The notes under the pieces were generated by a model, which saw only the letters and a list, made by a program, of their open reading frames with translations, searched no databases and had not been told where the DNA came from. Positions 42,801 through 50,188 of a DNA stretch of 64,000 nucleotides are shown here, in pieces. The position numbers were made by a program, and so were the translations under genes. This DNA comes from Lentzea flava (GTDB lineage: Bacteria; Actinomycetota; Actinomycetes; Mycobacteriales; Pseudonocardiaceae). The DNA lies in the NCBI RefSeq assembly GCF_014648475.1, contig NZ_BMRE01000005.1:62001-126000 (forward strand). Reading direction: 5' to 3'. Positions within the stretch are counted from its first letter, which is position 1. Every line of letters starts with the position of its first letter.

Positions 42801-42985
42801 CACCCGCGGGCAGCGCGCCCAACGGCAACAACTTCACCCGCACCACCGCCGCCGGGTTCCCGGAGGGCGCCGTGGTGAGGACGGCCGACACCCTTTACTT
42901 CGGGTTCGGCTTCGAGGGCATCACGAGCGCCGCGGCACGCCACCTCGTGATGGACAGGTCGATGGACTACCTGCTCGGCGACTGA
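39887..42985 (+). CDS. Secreted M14 zinc carboxypeptidase, multidomain
   Basis: The product has 1,032 residues. A Sec signal (1-26, ending SPAAAAPTA) and a propeptide-like region (about 27-110) precede the M14 domain (about 115-425). Zinc ligands are in STQHAREWIS (His and Glu) and NMHSYGPL (His); the catalytic glutamate is in FTPELGEGCEGCGFVFP. DGVDPNRNFDEHF carries substrate-binding residues. The C-terminal 600 residues contain immunoglobulin-like and immune-inhibitor-A-like segments, ending with a MAM/jelly-roll-like region (GAQMSFWTSHDTEADWDYVF, TFVDDITVTTGEGSTSFE). It removes C-terminal residues from extracellular peptides. GGAGG lies 6 bases before the ATG at 39887. It is monocistronic, with a terminator after it. 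Confidence 0.92.
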   Translation: MKRSTTLLSALALVLGGVAASPAAAAPTADPLDVYVAEVTPQQAGDLSRQGFDVVGSRASGDKVEVELVLAGSQQAQLAKRGVDAKVKKNKDGKSARQLAAEQAAAGYTVWRSYDEPGGIRDQLYAMARNNQNLVKLEVLGKTGQGREIIALKVTQGAVGLRDGARPAVLYSSTQHAREWISTEVNRRLLSNVVDRFKAGDKEIKELLKETELWFVLVANPDGYQYTFDVERLWRKNLRDNDGNGQITVGDGVDPNRNFDEHFNYDNEGSSTAAASETYRGPSAVSEPETKAMQGLLDRIKPKFQSNMHSYGPLILYPQGWQTGTPEADNPIYVALAGTDANPAIPGFDPGISSDELYVTNGETTDYADSHSGTVAFTPELGEGCEGCGFVFPDDEALVEAEFQKALPFSLSLAKSAPDPANPKSAVGIGVKPFYLDQADADQENGPLSMLDFTFAESYGDPQEVRVLAKKSLGAVTVKWQIGNGPVHSAPTTEWTGGERYNAGNANYYHVVRGTVTGTNPGDDVKVWFEGGGQTSGSFTYHAVSESGAKVLVLAAEDYTGASPVQGVTAPKYLSFYTDALSANGISHDVYDVDAHGRRAPDALGVLSHYKAVVWYTGDDTVTREAGWGVGNASSLAQTELFEIRDYLNEGGKVLYTGKNAGHQYTGASGIGTQLYDPFENKQCSTLPDKDTRCRPLRGSGDGVNDVIEYWFGAAIINGGAGQDENHEPFAVKGVADPHAGLTWDLNGTDSAQNQNNTASFLTTSGLLPVNQYPQFASTVTAVWDRPGGPFAPHTGDYYMYSQISDVSYKRLTRTITVPAGGAQMSFWTSHDTEADWDYVFVEARTAGGTNWTTLPDLNGHTSTATGESCPAGWRDLHPHLDHYQTINADGTCSPTGTTGTWNAASGSSAGWQQWNVDLSAYAGSQVEVSIAYASDWATQGLGTFVDDITVTTGEGSTSFESGVDGWTVTGPPAGSAPNGNNFTRTTAAGFPEGAVVRTADTLYFGFGFEGITSAAARHLVMDRSMDYLLGD

Positions 42986-42998
42986 CGCTGCCAGGCGG

Positions 42999-43037
42999 GG
43001 AACGGGCGACGCGGACTCCGGACCGCGCCGCCCGTTC
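42999..43037 (+). terminator. Hairpin terminator after the M14 gene
   Basis: Arms GAACGGGCG (42999-43007) and CGCCCGTTC (43029-43037), extended by CGCGG/CCGCG inside, lie 14 bases past the stop. Confidence 0.55.
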
Positions 43038-43054
43038 GCGCGCTGTCATGTGTG

Positions 43055-43222
43055 GTGAGCGAGCACACAGATCACCGGGAAACACGCGAGATTCCGGGGC
43101 CGTTGTAGAGAGCGGTCGGTGCGGTCCGTGTCCCCCGGGCCTCACCCAAATCGCCTTCGCGGAAGACCGTTCGGCTGGTACCGCGTCGAGCCCACCGCCG
43201 AGAGGCGACCGCCGCACCGACC
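43055..43222. repeat. Structured intergenic repeat, copy 1
   Basis: First of four copies of a roughly 168-base unit in the non-coding interval 42986-44152. Each unit opens with GTGA and a C/A-rich 45 bases, then CCGTTG, then a segment closed by an 11-bp inverted repeat (here GGTCGGTGCGG 43114-43124 with CCGCACCGACC 43212-43222). The interior holds conserved blocks CCCCCGGGCCTCACCCAAA, CGCCTTCGCGGA and GAGCCCACCGCCGAGAGGCG. Reading frames across the copies show no ribosome binding site or protein family, so I take it as non-coding DNA or RNA. Confidence 0.75.
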
Positions 43223-43251
43223 GTTTTTCCTTGCAAAACAACAACTTCAGG

Positions 43252-43419
43252 GTGACCGACCACACAGGCCGGCCGGAAACACACCAGACACCACAACCGT
43301 TGTAGAAAGCGGTCGGTGCGGAACGTGTCCCCCGGGCCTCACCCAAATCGCCTTCGCGGAGAACCGTTCGGCTGGTACCGCGTCGAGCCCACCGCCGAGA
43401 GGCGACCGCCGCACCGACC
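43252..43419. repeat. Structured intergenic repeat, copy 2
   Basis: Closing arms are at 43311-43321 and 43409-43419. It is separated from copy 1 by a 29-base spacer with TTTTTCCTTGCAAAACAACA, and that spacer motif also precedes copies 3 and 4. A longer spacer with GC-rich hairpins (for example CCCTCAGACCG paired with CGGTCTGAGGG) follows. Confidence 0.75.
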
Positions 43420-43555
43420 ATCTCAGACCCGCCCGCAGGCCGCCGAACCCCCAGCGGCGGCCTGAGGGCCACCTCCGCCCTCAGACCGCCACGTCCTCCC
43501 CCGACGACGGTCTGAGGGCACCCCGCACTTTTCCTTGCAAAACAACAACTTCACG

Positions 43556-43723
43556 GTGACCGACCACACAGACTGGCCGGAAACACACCAGACACCACAA
43601 CCGTTGTAGAAAGCGGTCGGTGCGAAACGTGTCCCCCGGGCCTCACCCAAACTGCCTTCGCGGAAGACCGTTCGGCTGGTACCGCGTCGAGCCCACCGCC
43701 GAGAGGCGACCGCCGCACCGACC
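43556..43723. repeat. Structured intergenic repeat, copy 3
   Basis: Very close to copy 2. Closing arms are at 43615-43625 (one mismatch) and 43713-43723. It is preceded by the TTTTCCTTGCAAAACAACA motif and followed by another hairpin-bearing spacer. Confidence 0.75.
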
Positions 43724-43907
43724 GTCACAGACCCGCCCCAGGCCGCCGTCACCCCCCAGCGGCAGCCTGCGGGCCACCCACCGGACTTGCCCCCAGACCG
43801 TCACGTTCTCCCCCGATGACGGCCTGGGGGCATCCCGCAACCGCGTCTCCCACCCCGAGCGCCGGCCTGCGACGGCCGCGTTTTCCTTGCAGCACCACAA
43901 CTTCGCG

Positions 43908-44074
43908 GTGACCGACCACACACGCCACCCGGAAACACCAGACGGCCCAACACCGTTGAACAGACTGGTCGGTGCGGTTCAGGTCCCCCGGGCCTCACCC
44001 CAACCGCCTTCGCGGAACACCGGAACACCGGTACCGCGTCGAGCCCACCGCCGAGAGGCGACCGCCGCACCCGG
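43908..44074. repeat. Structured intergenic repeat, copy 4 (diverged)
   Basis: The left arm GGTCGGTGCGG is at 43967-43977; the right arm has decayed near 44064-44074. The internal CCCCCGGGCCTCACCC and GAGCCCACCGCCGAGAGGCG blocks are kept. It is the copy nearest ligA. Confidence 0.7.
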
Positions 44075-44084
44075 CCACCGACTC

Positions 44085-44127
44085 GCCCTCAGGCCGTCAC
44101 CTATCCCCCCGACGGCGGCCTGAGGGC
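44085..44127 (-). terminator. Hairpin terminator after ligA
   Basis: A perfect 12-bp stem GCCCTCAGGCCG (44085-44096) with CGGCCTGAGGGC (44116-44127) lies 25 bases past the ligA stop. Related hairpins (CCCTCAGACC.. with ..GGTCTGAGGG) recur in the spacers between the upstream repeats. Confidence 0.6.
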
Positions 44128-44152
44128 GTCCTGCCACAACGACAGGACGGGT

Positions 44153-46144
44153 TCAGGCGACGCCCGCCTCGATCAGCAGTGGCCAGATGTCGGACTGGTC
44201 GACCACCTCGACGCCGAGCTTCTCCGCCTTCGTCAGCTTGCTCGCGCCCACGCCGGCGCCCGTGATGAGCATGTCGGTGGTCGCCGAGACCGAGGAGGCC
44301 GTGGTGGCGCCCGCTCGTTCGCACATCTTCTGGAACGTCGGGCGGGTTACCTTCTCACCCGAGCGCGGGTCGCTGATGGAGCCGGTGATGACTACGGTCT
44401 TGCCCTCCAGGGGTGCGCCGGCCACGACCTCGGGCGGCAGGTCCTCCTCGCGGACGTCCAGGGACACGCCGCGGTCGCGGAGGCGTTCGATCTCCGGGCG
44501 CAGGCGGGCCAGGTGGTGGGTCAGGGACTCGGCGACCTTCTGGCCGATGTCCTCCACGGCCACCAGCTTCTCCACACCCGCGTCGGCCACCTCCTCCAGG
44601 GAACGGAAGCCCGCACGGCAGAGGCGGGCGGCGGTGCCTTCCGAGGCCATCGGGATGGACAGGCCGATGAGGGCGCGGCGCAGGCCCACGGAGCGGCTGC
44701 GGTCGATCGACTCGATCATGCGGGTCGCGGAGACCTCGCCGACGCGGTCGAATTCCAGGAGCCTTTCCTTGGTGAGCGTGTAGAAGTCGGACGGGTTCAC
44801 CAGGTCGCCGGTGTCGGCGAGGCGTTCGATCCACACCTGGCCGATGGCGTCGATGTCGGCTCCTGCCCTGGACGCCCAGTGGATCAGGCGGCGCACGGTC
44901 TGGGCAGGGCAGGCGGCGTTGGTGCAGAACAGCTCGCGGCTGTTGCCCTGCTCGGTCAGCGGCTGGGCGCAGGACGGGCACTGCGACGGCGGGACGATCT
45001 CGCGTTCGGCTCCGGTGCGCTTGGAGGCGTCGAGCACTCCGGCCACGAACGGGATCACGTCGCCCGCGCGGCGGACCAGGACCGTGTCGCCGATCTTGAT
45101 GCCGCGCGAGCGGATGACCTCCTGGTTGGCCAGCGTGGCGCGGGTGACGGTGGTGCCGCCGACGAACACGGGCTCGAGCCAGGCCACCGGGGCGATCTTG
45201 CCCGTCTTCCCCACGTCCCAGACGACGTCGGTCAGGATCGTCGTCTTCTCCTCGGCGGCGAACTTGTAGGCGATGGCGCCGCGCGGGGAGCTGGAACGGG
45301 TGCCGGCGGCGGCGTACGCGTCGCGGTTGGCCAGGCGCAGGACGGCGCCGTCGAGGTCGTAGTCGAGCTCGTTGCGCTGCCGCTCGATCGCGCCGATCAG
45401 CTCCTGCGCCTCGGCGGCGGTCGAGCAGTGCCGCATCTCGGCGACGCTGAAGCCGAGCTTGCGCAGGCCGGCGTCGAGGTCGGAGTCGGCGCTCTCCGGT
45501 TCGGTGGTGAGGTCGAACGCGAAGAACTGCATGCGACGGCCCTCGACGGCCTTCGGGTCCTTCGCACGCAGGGTGCCGGCGGCCGCGTTGCGGGGGTTGA
45601 TCAACGGCTTGTCGGGGTTCTTCTGGTTGTACGCGTTGAACGTCGAGCGCAGCATCACGCACTCGCCGCGCACCTCGACGCGGCCCGGTGCGTCCACTTT
45701 GTCCGGCACCCCGTCGCACAACGCGCGCGTGAGGAACGTGACGTCGTCGCCCGTCGTGCCGTCGCCGCGGGTGACCGCTCGGACGAGCCGCCCGTTCTCG
45801 TAGACCAGGGCCAGCGACAGGCCGTCGAGCTTCGGCATGACGACCACGGGCTGACCGGGGAACCGGGCGAAGAACGCCTCGACCTGCTCGGGCTTGTTCG
45901 CCTTCTCCAGCGACAGCATCGGCCGCGAGTGCCGCACCGGCGCGTGCAGCACCGAGGGCGCGCCCACCTGGTCGAGCGGGTTGTCCTCCGGCGTCAGCTC
46001 CGGGTGCGCCGCGATCAACGCGCGCAGCTCGTCCTCCACCGCGTCGTACTCCGCGTCGGCCACCAGCGGCGCGCCCTGGTAGTACGCGTCGCGCAGTTCC
46101 ACGATCCGCGCGGCGAGCTGTTGAATCCGGTCCCCAGCACTCAT
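44153..46144 (-). CDS. ligA: NAD-dependent DNA ligase
   Basis: The product has 663 residues, full length for LigA. Domain Ia (LRDAYYQGAPLVADAEYD) is followed by the adenylation domain with nucleophilic Lys105 in VVVMPKLDGLSLALVYENG, TRGDGTTGDDVT, NPRNAAAGTLR and DLDGAVLRL. An OB domain follows, then a four-cysteine zinc finger (CPSCAQPL, CTNAACPAQT), helix-hairpin-helix repeats and a C-terminal BRCT domain (GKTVVITGSISDPRSGEKV). It seals nicks with NAD+ as cofactor. Many actinomycetes carry two ligA-type genes, and whether this is the replicative one cannot be told. The ATG at 46144 precedes the conserved first helix, without a strong ribosome binding site. A 76-residue protein gene lies 65 bases upstream on the same strand. 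Confidence 0.95.
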   Translation of the reverse strand: MSAGDRIQQLAARIVELRDAYYQGAPLVADAEYDAVEDELRALIAAHPELTPEDNPLDQVGAPSVLHAPVRHSRPMLSLEKANKPEQVEAFFARFPGQPVVVMPKLDGLSLALVYENGRLVRAVTRGDGTTGDDVTFLTRALCDGVPDKVDAPGRVEVRGECVMLRSTFNAYNQKNPDKPLINPRNAAAGTLRAKDPKAVEGRRMQFFAFDLTTEPESADSDLDAGLRKLGFSVAEMRHCSTAAEAQELIGAIERQRNELDYDLDGAVLRLANRDAYAAAGTRSSSPRGAIAYKFAAEEKTTILTDVVWDVGKTGKIAPVAWLEPVFVGGTTVTRATLANQEVIRSRGIKIGDTVLVRRAGDVIPFVAGVLDASKRTGAEREIVPPSQCPSCAQPLTEQGNSRELFCTNAACPAQTVRRLIHWASRAGADIDAIGQVWIERLADTGDLVNPSDFYTLTKERLLEFDRVGEVSATRMIESIDRSRSVGLRRALIGLSIPMASEGTAARLCRAGFRSLEEVADAGVEKLVAVEDIGQKVAESLTHHLARLRPEIERLRDRGVSLDVREEDLPPEVVAGAPLEGKTVVITGSISDPRSGEKVTRPTFQKMCERAGATTASSVSATTDMLITGAGVGASKLTKAEKLGVEVVDQSDIWPLLIEAGVA

Positions 46145-46209
46145 GGGAAGGACCGTACCCGGCGGCACCGACAATTCCGGTCAACCAGGCATAACAGCTG
46201 GTCAGGCCG

Positions 46210-46440
46210 CTAGTCCCGCGGTCCCCGCAACGTCAGGACCACCCGCAGCACGTGCTCAACGGCGGCGGGGAACACAGCCCCGCGCAGCTCGTCGCGGTGC
46301 GCGAGGGTCTGCCCCGCGAACTCGACCATGCGCTGCGGCCCCATCCGCCGGACCACCAGCGCCGCGACCTCCTCCAGGTCGAGGCCGGGGTGGTCGAGGC
46401 GGGTCAGCGCGAACTCGACGATCAGCTCCTCGTCGGTCAT
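46210..46440 (-). CDS. Small hypothetical protein (76 residues)
   Basis: The product has 76 residues and no family I recognise. GGGAGGAGGTG gives a strong ribosome binding site before the ATG at 46440. The sequence is helical and acidic at the start (MTDEELIVEFALTRLDHPG, LDLEEVAALVVRRMGPQRM) and ends with an amphipathic segment (AAVEHVLRVVLTLRGPRD). The pattern fits a small cytoplasmic helical protein. Sixty-five bases separate it from ligA, which may share the transcript. The remnant of a PLP enzyme lies on the opposite strand just upstream. Confidence 0.7.
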   Translation of the reverse strand: MTDEELIVEFALTRLDHPGLDLEEVAALVVRRMGPQRMVEFAGQTLAHRDELRGAVFPAAVEHVLRVVLTLRGPRD

Positions 46441-46454
46441 CGGCACCTCCTCCC

Positions 46455-46788
46455 GAGCTGCGCTGTTCGTCAAGGACGAATCCTCCCGGCTCGGCCTGCC
46501 CGCTTTCAAGGCTTTCGGCGCGTCGTGGGCCGTGCACCGCGTCGAACCGGACAAGGCCGCGTGTGTCCTCGCGTGCCTCCACGCCGGTGCCCTCACGACC
46601 ATCCCCACGAGCGACACGATCATGGCCGGCCTCAACTGCGGCACGCCGTCCGCGACCTGCACGTCCACTCCGGACCGTGCGGCGCCGCACCGCCGGCCGG
46701 GCTCCGCGCCGCCCGCGACGACCTGGGCGAGCTCGGCACGGTCGTCCTCATCAGCACAGAAGGACTCACGACCGCAGCGCCTGCTTGA
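46455..46788 (+). pseudogene. Remnant of a PLP-dependent ammonia-lyase (diaminopropionate ammonia-lyase-like)
   Basis: Three blocks of a PLP-dependent lyase survive in order without the sequence between them. The first is FVKDESSRLGLPAFKAFGAS with the cofactor lysine region. The second, in the same frame, is AACVLACLHAGALTTIP followed by TIMAGLNCGTPS. The third is in another frame: HSGPCGAAPPAGLRAARDD with VVLISTEGLTT and a stop at 46786-46788. Roughly 110 of an expected 350-400 residues remain, with at least two deletions and a frameshift. There is no start codon or ribosome binding site. It overlaps the 3' end of the convergent MerR gene. Confidence 0.7.
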
Positions 46789-47140
46789 ACTCCGGACACT
46801 CGACCAGCGGTTCGTGAGTGCACGTCGAAGCGTGCTCCAGGCTGTGCCGCATGCGCTGCAACCGGGCGATGTCCTCGTCCAGCTCGGCGACCTTCTCCAC
46901 CATCCTCGCGCGCAACGCGTCGTCCCCCGGCGTCGCCACCAGGAACCGGCTGATCTCCGCGATCGAGAACCCCGCCCGGCGCGCGCAGTTGATCAGCTCC
47001 AGCCTGTGCAGCACCTCGGGTTCGTACGTGCGGCGCAGTCCGTTGCGGCCGCTGGAGGAGAGCAGCCCCTTCTTCTCGTAGAACCGCAGAGCCGACGGCG
47101 CCAGCCCCGTCCTCTCGGCCACTTCGGCGATGTCCAACAC
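46766..47140 (-). CDS. MerR-family transcriptional regulator
   Basis: The product has 124 residues. The MerR winged helix fills residues 1-70 (LDIAEVAERTGLAPSALRFY, EKKGLLSSSGRNGLRRTYEP, LELINCARRAGFSIAEISRF). A dimerisation helix follows (MVEKVAELDEDIARLQRM), and the C-terminus has two cysteines (ASTCTHEPLVECPEF), possibly metal- or thiol-sensing. GTG 47140 lies seven bases after TAGCCT (leaderless). It is divergent from the GH5 gene at 47251 with 110 bases between. MerR activators typically work on promoters with 19-bp spacers; one such promoter is at 52008-52038, but a link is only a guess. Confidence 0.88.
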   Translation of the reverse strand: MLDIAEVAERTGLAPSALRFYEKKGLLSSSGRNGLRRTYEPEVLHRLELINCARRAGFSIAEISRFLVATPGDDALRARMVEKVAELDEDIARLQRMRHSLEHASTCTHEPLVECPEFKQALRS

Positions 47141-47153
47141 CCGTCCGAGGCTA
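47141..47153 (-). promoter_or_regulatory. Leaderless promoter of the MerR gene
   Basis: TAGCCT (minus strand, 47153 to 47148) lies seven bases before the GTG at 47140. Confidence 0.4.
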
Positions 47154-47250
47154 ATCGCGATCTTGACATTCCTCGAACAAATCCCGAACCAGCCCCGGTT
47201 CCGCGTCCGGCAACGTACCGCCCCGAACGTTTCCTCGAGAGGGGCAGAGC

Positions 47251-48270
47251 ATGGAACTGAGACGGGTCTTATTCGGGCTGACGACCGCCGCGGTGCTGCT
47301 GCTGGGCGGCGTCCCGGCGTCGGCGGCACCACAGCCACGTCTCTCGGTGTCGGGCGCGGACGTCGTCGACCCGGCGGGCAACCCGATCGTGCTGCGGGGC
47401 TACAACTGGGGGCACTGGGGCACGGTTCAGCCGCAGGACGCGGGCGACCACGTGGCGGCGGGCGCCAACTCGGTGCGGATCCCGTTGCGCTGGTGGGGTG
47501 AGTGGAAGGACGACGTGGACAGCCGCGACCCCGACCCCGCCAACCCCAGCCACATCAAGGCGGGCCACCTGGCGCTGCTCGACCAGACGATCGAGCAGGC
47601 GAGCGCCAAGCACCTGTGGATCACGCTGTTCGTCGACTCCGACCACGGCCAGGGCGCGGGCGGCAGGCCCGACAACTTCTGGACCAACCCCGAGATGAAG
47701 CAGCAGTTCAAGGAGGTCTGGCAGTTCCTCGTGCGGCGCTACAAGGCCACGCCGTACCTGGGCGCCTTCGAGATCCTGCCCGAGCCCAAGCCGATCGGGC
47801 AGAACGACGACCAGGTGCGCGCGTTCTACGACGAGATGATCGGTGTGATCCGCGGGATCGACCGCCGCACGCCGGTCGTGGTGGGGCCCAACGACAACTA
47901 CAGCTGCAGCCACCTGGAAGGCGCCTTCACCACGGCCGACCCGAAGGTCATCTACACCTGCAACTACTTCATCTTCGACAAGCCGCTGAACCGCATCAAG
48001 CTCATCACCGACTTCCGCACCGCGCACGACGTCCCGGTGTGGATCAACCAGGTCGGCGTCGAGAGCGGTGACGTGGACGCGAAGCTCAAGGCCCGCACGG
48101 TGTTGCGGGCCTTCTCCGACAACGGGATCGGCTGGGCCTGGTGGACCTTCCGGCTCAACGGCACCAACCCGGACACGCACGGCATTTACTACCGAGACCC
48201 GGCCGACGCGGACGGCTGGATCGTCAAGCAGGCGTGGCTGGAGCTGGTGAACGGCTACCTCGCCGCATGA
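47251..48270 (+). CDS. Secreted GH5-like glycoside hydrolase
   Basis: The product has 339 residues. The Sec signal (1-26, ending VPASAA) is followed by a GH5 TIM barrel: VSGADVVDPAGNPIVLRGYN, GANSVRIPLRWWGEW, LGAFEILPEPKP (acid/base glutamate), VVVGPNDNYSC, KVIYTCNYFIFDKP, VPVWINQVGVESGD (nucleophile) and WAWWTFRLNGTN. The asparagine that normally precedes the acid/base glutamate (NEP) is proline here (PEP), which is odd and could alter activity. Codon 7 is TTA (47269-47271). AGAGGGG lies about 7 bases before the ATG. The 3' end overlaps the convergent acyltransferase gene by 47 bases. The substrate is unknown; cellulose- or mannan-type glycans are usual for GH5. Confidence 0.87.
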   Translation: MELRRVLFGLTTAAVLLLGGVPASAAPQPRLSVSGADVVDPAGNPIVLRGYNWGHWGTVQPQDAGDHVAAGANSVRIPLRWWGEWKDDVDSRDPDPANPSHIKAGHLALLDQTIEQASAKHLWITLFVDSDHGQGAGGRPDNFWTNPEMKQQFKEVWQFLVRRYKATPYLGAFEILPEPKPIGQNDDQVRAFYDEMIGVIRGIDRRTPVVVGPNDNYSCSHLEGAFTTADPKVIYTCNYFIFDKPLNRIKLITDFRTAHDVPVWINQVGVESGDVDAKLKARTVLRAFSDNGIGWAWWTFRLNGTNPDTHGIYYRDPADADGWIVKQAWLELVNGYLAA

Positions 48271-49216
48271 CAGGCTCCTCGACGTAACGCCAGCTGAGCG
48301 CCGCCGCCACGATCGTGAGCACCGCCGCGATCGGCCCGGCGGCGGCGCCCAGCTCCGGCCGCAGCCACAACGTCAGCGGGTAGTTCCACAGGTAGGCGCC
48401 GTAGGACACGACTCCCAGCGCCACCAGCGGCCGGATCGGCGTCGCCACCCGCTCCCACGCCGACCACGCCAGCAGCAGCACCGCCGTGCAGCCCGCGATC
48501 GCCGGACCCGCCACCAGGTACGTCACAGCGTGACCCCGCAGCGGAACCACCGACAGCACCGCCAGGCCGGTGAGCGCGACCGGCACAGCCCAGCGCGGCA
48601 CCGAAGAACCCTTCAGCCGGGTCGCCGCGCCGATCACGAAGCACACGAACCACGACGTCGGCAGCGCGTAGGCGTTGTCGGCGTGCGGCCACAACCAGAT
48701 CAGCGTCGCCGTGCAGGCCGCGAGAGCCGCCAGCCCGGTGACCGCCAGGACCGCGCCCGTCCGGTTGCGCACCCAGGCGAACGCCAGCAAAGCGGGCCAC
48801 AGCAGGTAGAACTGCTCCTCCGTCGCCAACGTCCAGCTGTGGAACGCCGCCGGGCTGACCCCGCCGACCGGCAGGTTGCCCGTGAACGTCACCAGCACCA
48901 ACACCGTCTTCAGCAGCCTCTCGCGCTCCCCCGGCGGATCGAACACGAGCGTGACCACGACGAACACGACCACGAGCGCCAGCAACGCCGGCAGCAGCCT
49001 GCGCGCCCGGCGCAGGTAGAACCGCTTGAAGTCGACGCGTCCCTCGCTTCGGAGCTCCCGGCTCAGCACGCCGGTGATCAGGTAGCCGCTCAGCGTGAAG
49101 AACACGACCACGCCGACCACACCGGCACCGGGGAACACGTCGGGAAACGCGTGCCGCAGCATCACCAGCAGAATGGCGATGCCACGCAGCACGTCCAGCC
49201 CGGCGACGCGCTTCAC
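48224..49216 (-). CDS. Acyltransferase-3 family membrane protein (VanT N-terminal-like by context)
   Basis: The product has 330 residues and about ten membrane helices. The acyltransferase-3 (OafA/YrhL) signature is present: VAGLDVLRGIAILLVMLRHA, FTLSGYLITGVLSREL, FYLRRARRLLPALLAL and SWTLATEEQFYLLWPALL. Such proteins usually move acyl groups to membrane or exported glycans. GTG 49216 overlaps the stop of the D-Ala-D-X ligase gene by 4 bases (GTGA). In enterococcal VanC/E/G clusters, the serine racemase VanT carries a membrane domain of the same type fused to the racemase; here it is a separate gene of the operon. That parallel is inferred. Confidence 0.85.
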   Translation of the reverse strand: MKRVAGLDVLRGIAILLVMLRHAFPDVFPGAGVVGVVVFFTLSGYLITGVLSRELRSEGRVDFKRFYLRRARRLLPALLALVVVFVVVTLVFDPPGERERLLKTVLVLVTFTGNLPVGGVSPAAFHSWTLATEEQFYLLWPALLAFAWVRNRTGAVLAVTGLAALAACTATLIWLWPHADNAYALPTSWFVCFVIGAATRLKGSSVPRWAVPVALTGLAVLSVVPLRGHAVTYLVAGPAIAGCTAVLLLAWSAWERVATPIRPLVALGVVSYGAYLWNYPLTLWLRPELGAAAGPIAAVLTIVAAALSWRYVEEPVMRRGSRSPAPATPA

Positions 49217-50136
49217 CGCAGCGCTCCCCTGACGAGCTTGTCCAGCAGGTCCGGATAGGACAGTCCGGCCGCCGCGAACATCTTGGGCACCTGCGACTCC
49301 GCCGTCATGCCCGGCATGGTGTTGACCTCGTTGAGCACCAGCCCGTCGGAGGTCAGGAAGAAGTCGACCCTGGCCAGCCCGCGGCACCCGAGCGCCTCGT
49401 AGACCCTCAGCGCCGAGTCCTCCAGCGCCTTGAGCTCCGTGTCGGCCAGCGGGGCCGGGATCACGAACGTCGCGCTGCCGTCGTACTTCACGGTCGTGTC
49501 GAACAGGCCGGGCACCTGGATCTCCAGCGGCGGCCCGGTCCTGCGCCCGGAGTCCGGGTCGTCGAGGACGGCGATGTCGATCTCCCGCCCTTCCAGGACC
49601 TCCTCGACGAGCACCCGGTCGTCGAGCTCCAACGCCTGGCGGACAGCGGGTTCGAGGTCCTCCTCCCGCGACACCAGCCGCACGCCGAAGCTCGACCCCG
49701 CCGCCACCGGCTTCACCACGACGGGACCGGTGAAGTCCACAGTGGACGCATCGGTGACCAGCCTGCCCCGCGCCGTGCGGATCCCGACCGCCTCGGCGAC
49801 GAGCTTGGTGGCCCACTTGTCCATCGCGAGCGCACCGGACCGCAGCGGCGAACCCACGTACGGCACACCGGCCAGTTCACACAACCCCGCCAGCGTGCCG
49901 TCCTCGCCCAACGGCCCGTGGACCAGGGGCAGCACGACGTCGCACGTCGTCAGCACGTCGAGCGCGGCGGCGAGACTCCGCCCTGACCAGCTGCCGTCCC
50001 TGCCGATGGTGAGCGACACGGCCTCGTACTTCGCCGGGTCGAGTGCCTTCAGCACCGACGCGGCCGACGCCACCGAGACGTCGTGCTCGCAGTTCTGTCC
50101 GCCGCCGATGACGGCGACCCTGATTGCCCTCAACAC
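49213..50136 (-). CDS. D-alanine--D-alanine (or D-X) ligase, Van-type N-terminus
   Basis: The product has 307 residues. The N-terminus VAVIGGGQNCEHDVSVASA carries the EHDVS form seen in Van ligases. The ATP-grasp body has VVVKPVAAGSSFGVRLV, VLVEEVLEGREIDIAVLD, the omega-loop lysine-tyrosine in FDTTVKYDG, and the metal-binding end GLARVDFFLTSDGLVLNEVN with NTMPGMTAESQVPKM. The KY pair in the loop argues against a D-lactate ligase, but it does not separate D-Ala from D-Ser specificity. GTG 50136 is the start; the frame extends further upstream without family features. It lies 52 bases after the racemase gene and is coupled to the acyltransferase gene. Confidence 0.88.
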   Translation of the reverse strand: MLRAIRVAVIGGGQNCEHDVSVASAASVLKALDPAKYEAVSLTIGRDGSWSGRSLAAALDVLTTCDVVLPLVHGPLGEDGTLAGLCELAGVPYVGSPLRSGALAMDKWATKLVAEAVGIRTARGRLVTDASTVDFTGPVVVKPVAAGSSFGVRLVSREEDLEPAVRQALELDDRVLVEEVLEGREIDIAVLDDPDSGRRTGPPLEIQVPGLFDTTVKYDGSATFVIPAPLADTELKALEDSALRVYEALGCRGLARVDFFLTSDGLVLNEVNTMPGMTAESQVPKMFAAAGLSYPDLLDKLVRGALR

Positions 50137-50188
50137 CGCACCCCGGATCGAGATTTGATTTCGGTTAACACTGAAGCTATAGAGACAG

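Noticed and set aside
43055..44074. Repeats considered as a CRISPR array or as repeated small protein genes
   Set aside because: Units are about 168 bases with long internal conservation and unequal spacers, unlike 25-40-base CRISPR repeats. Frames across them lack ribosome binding sites and are not consistently open in all copies.
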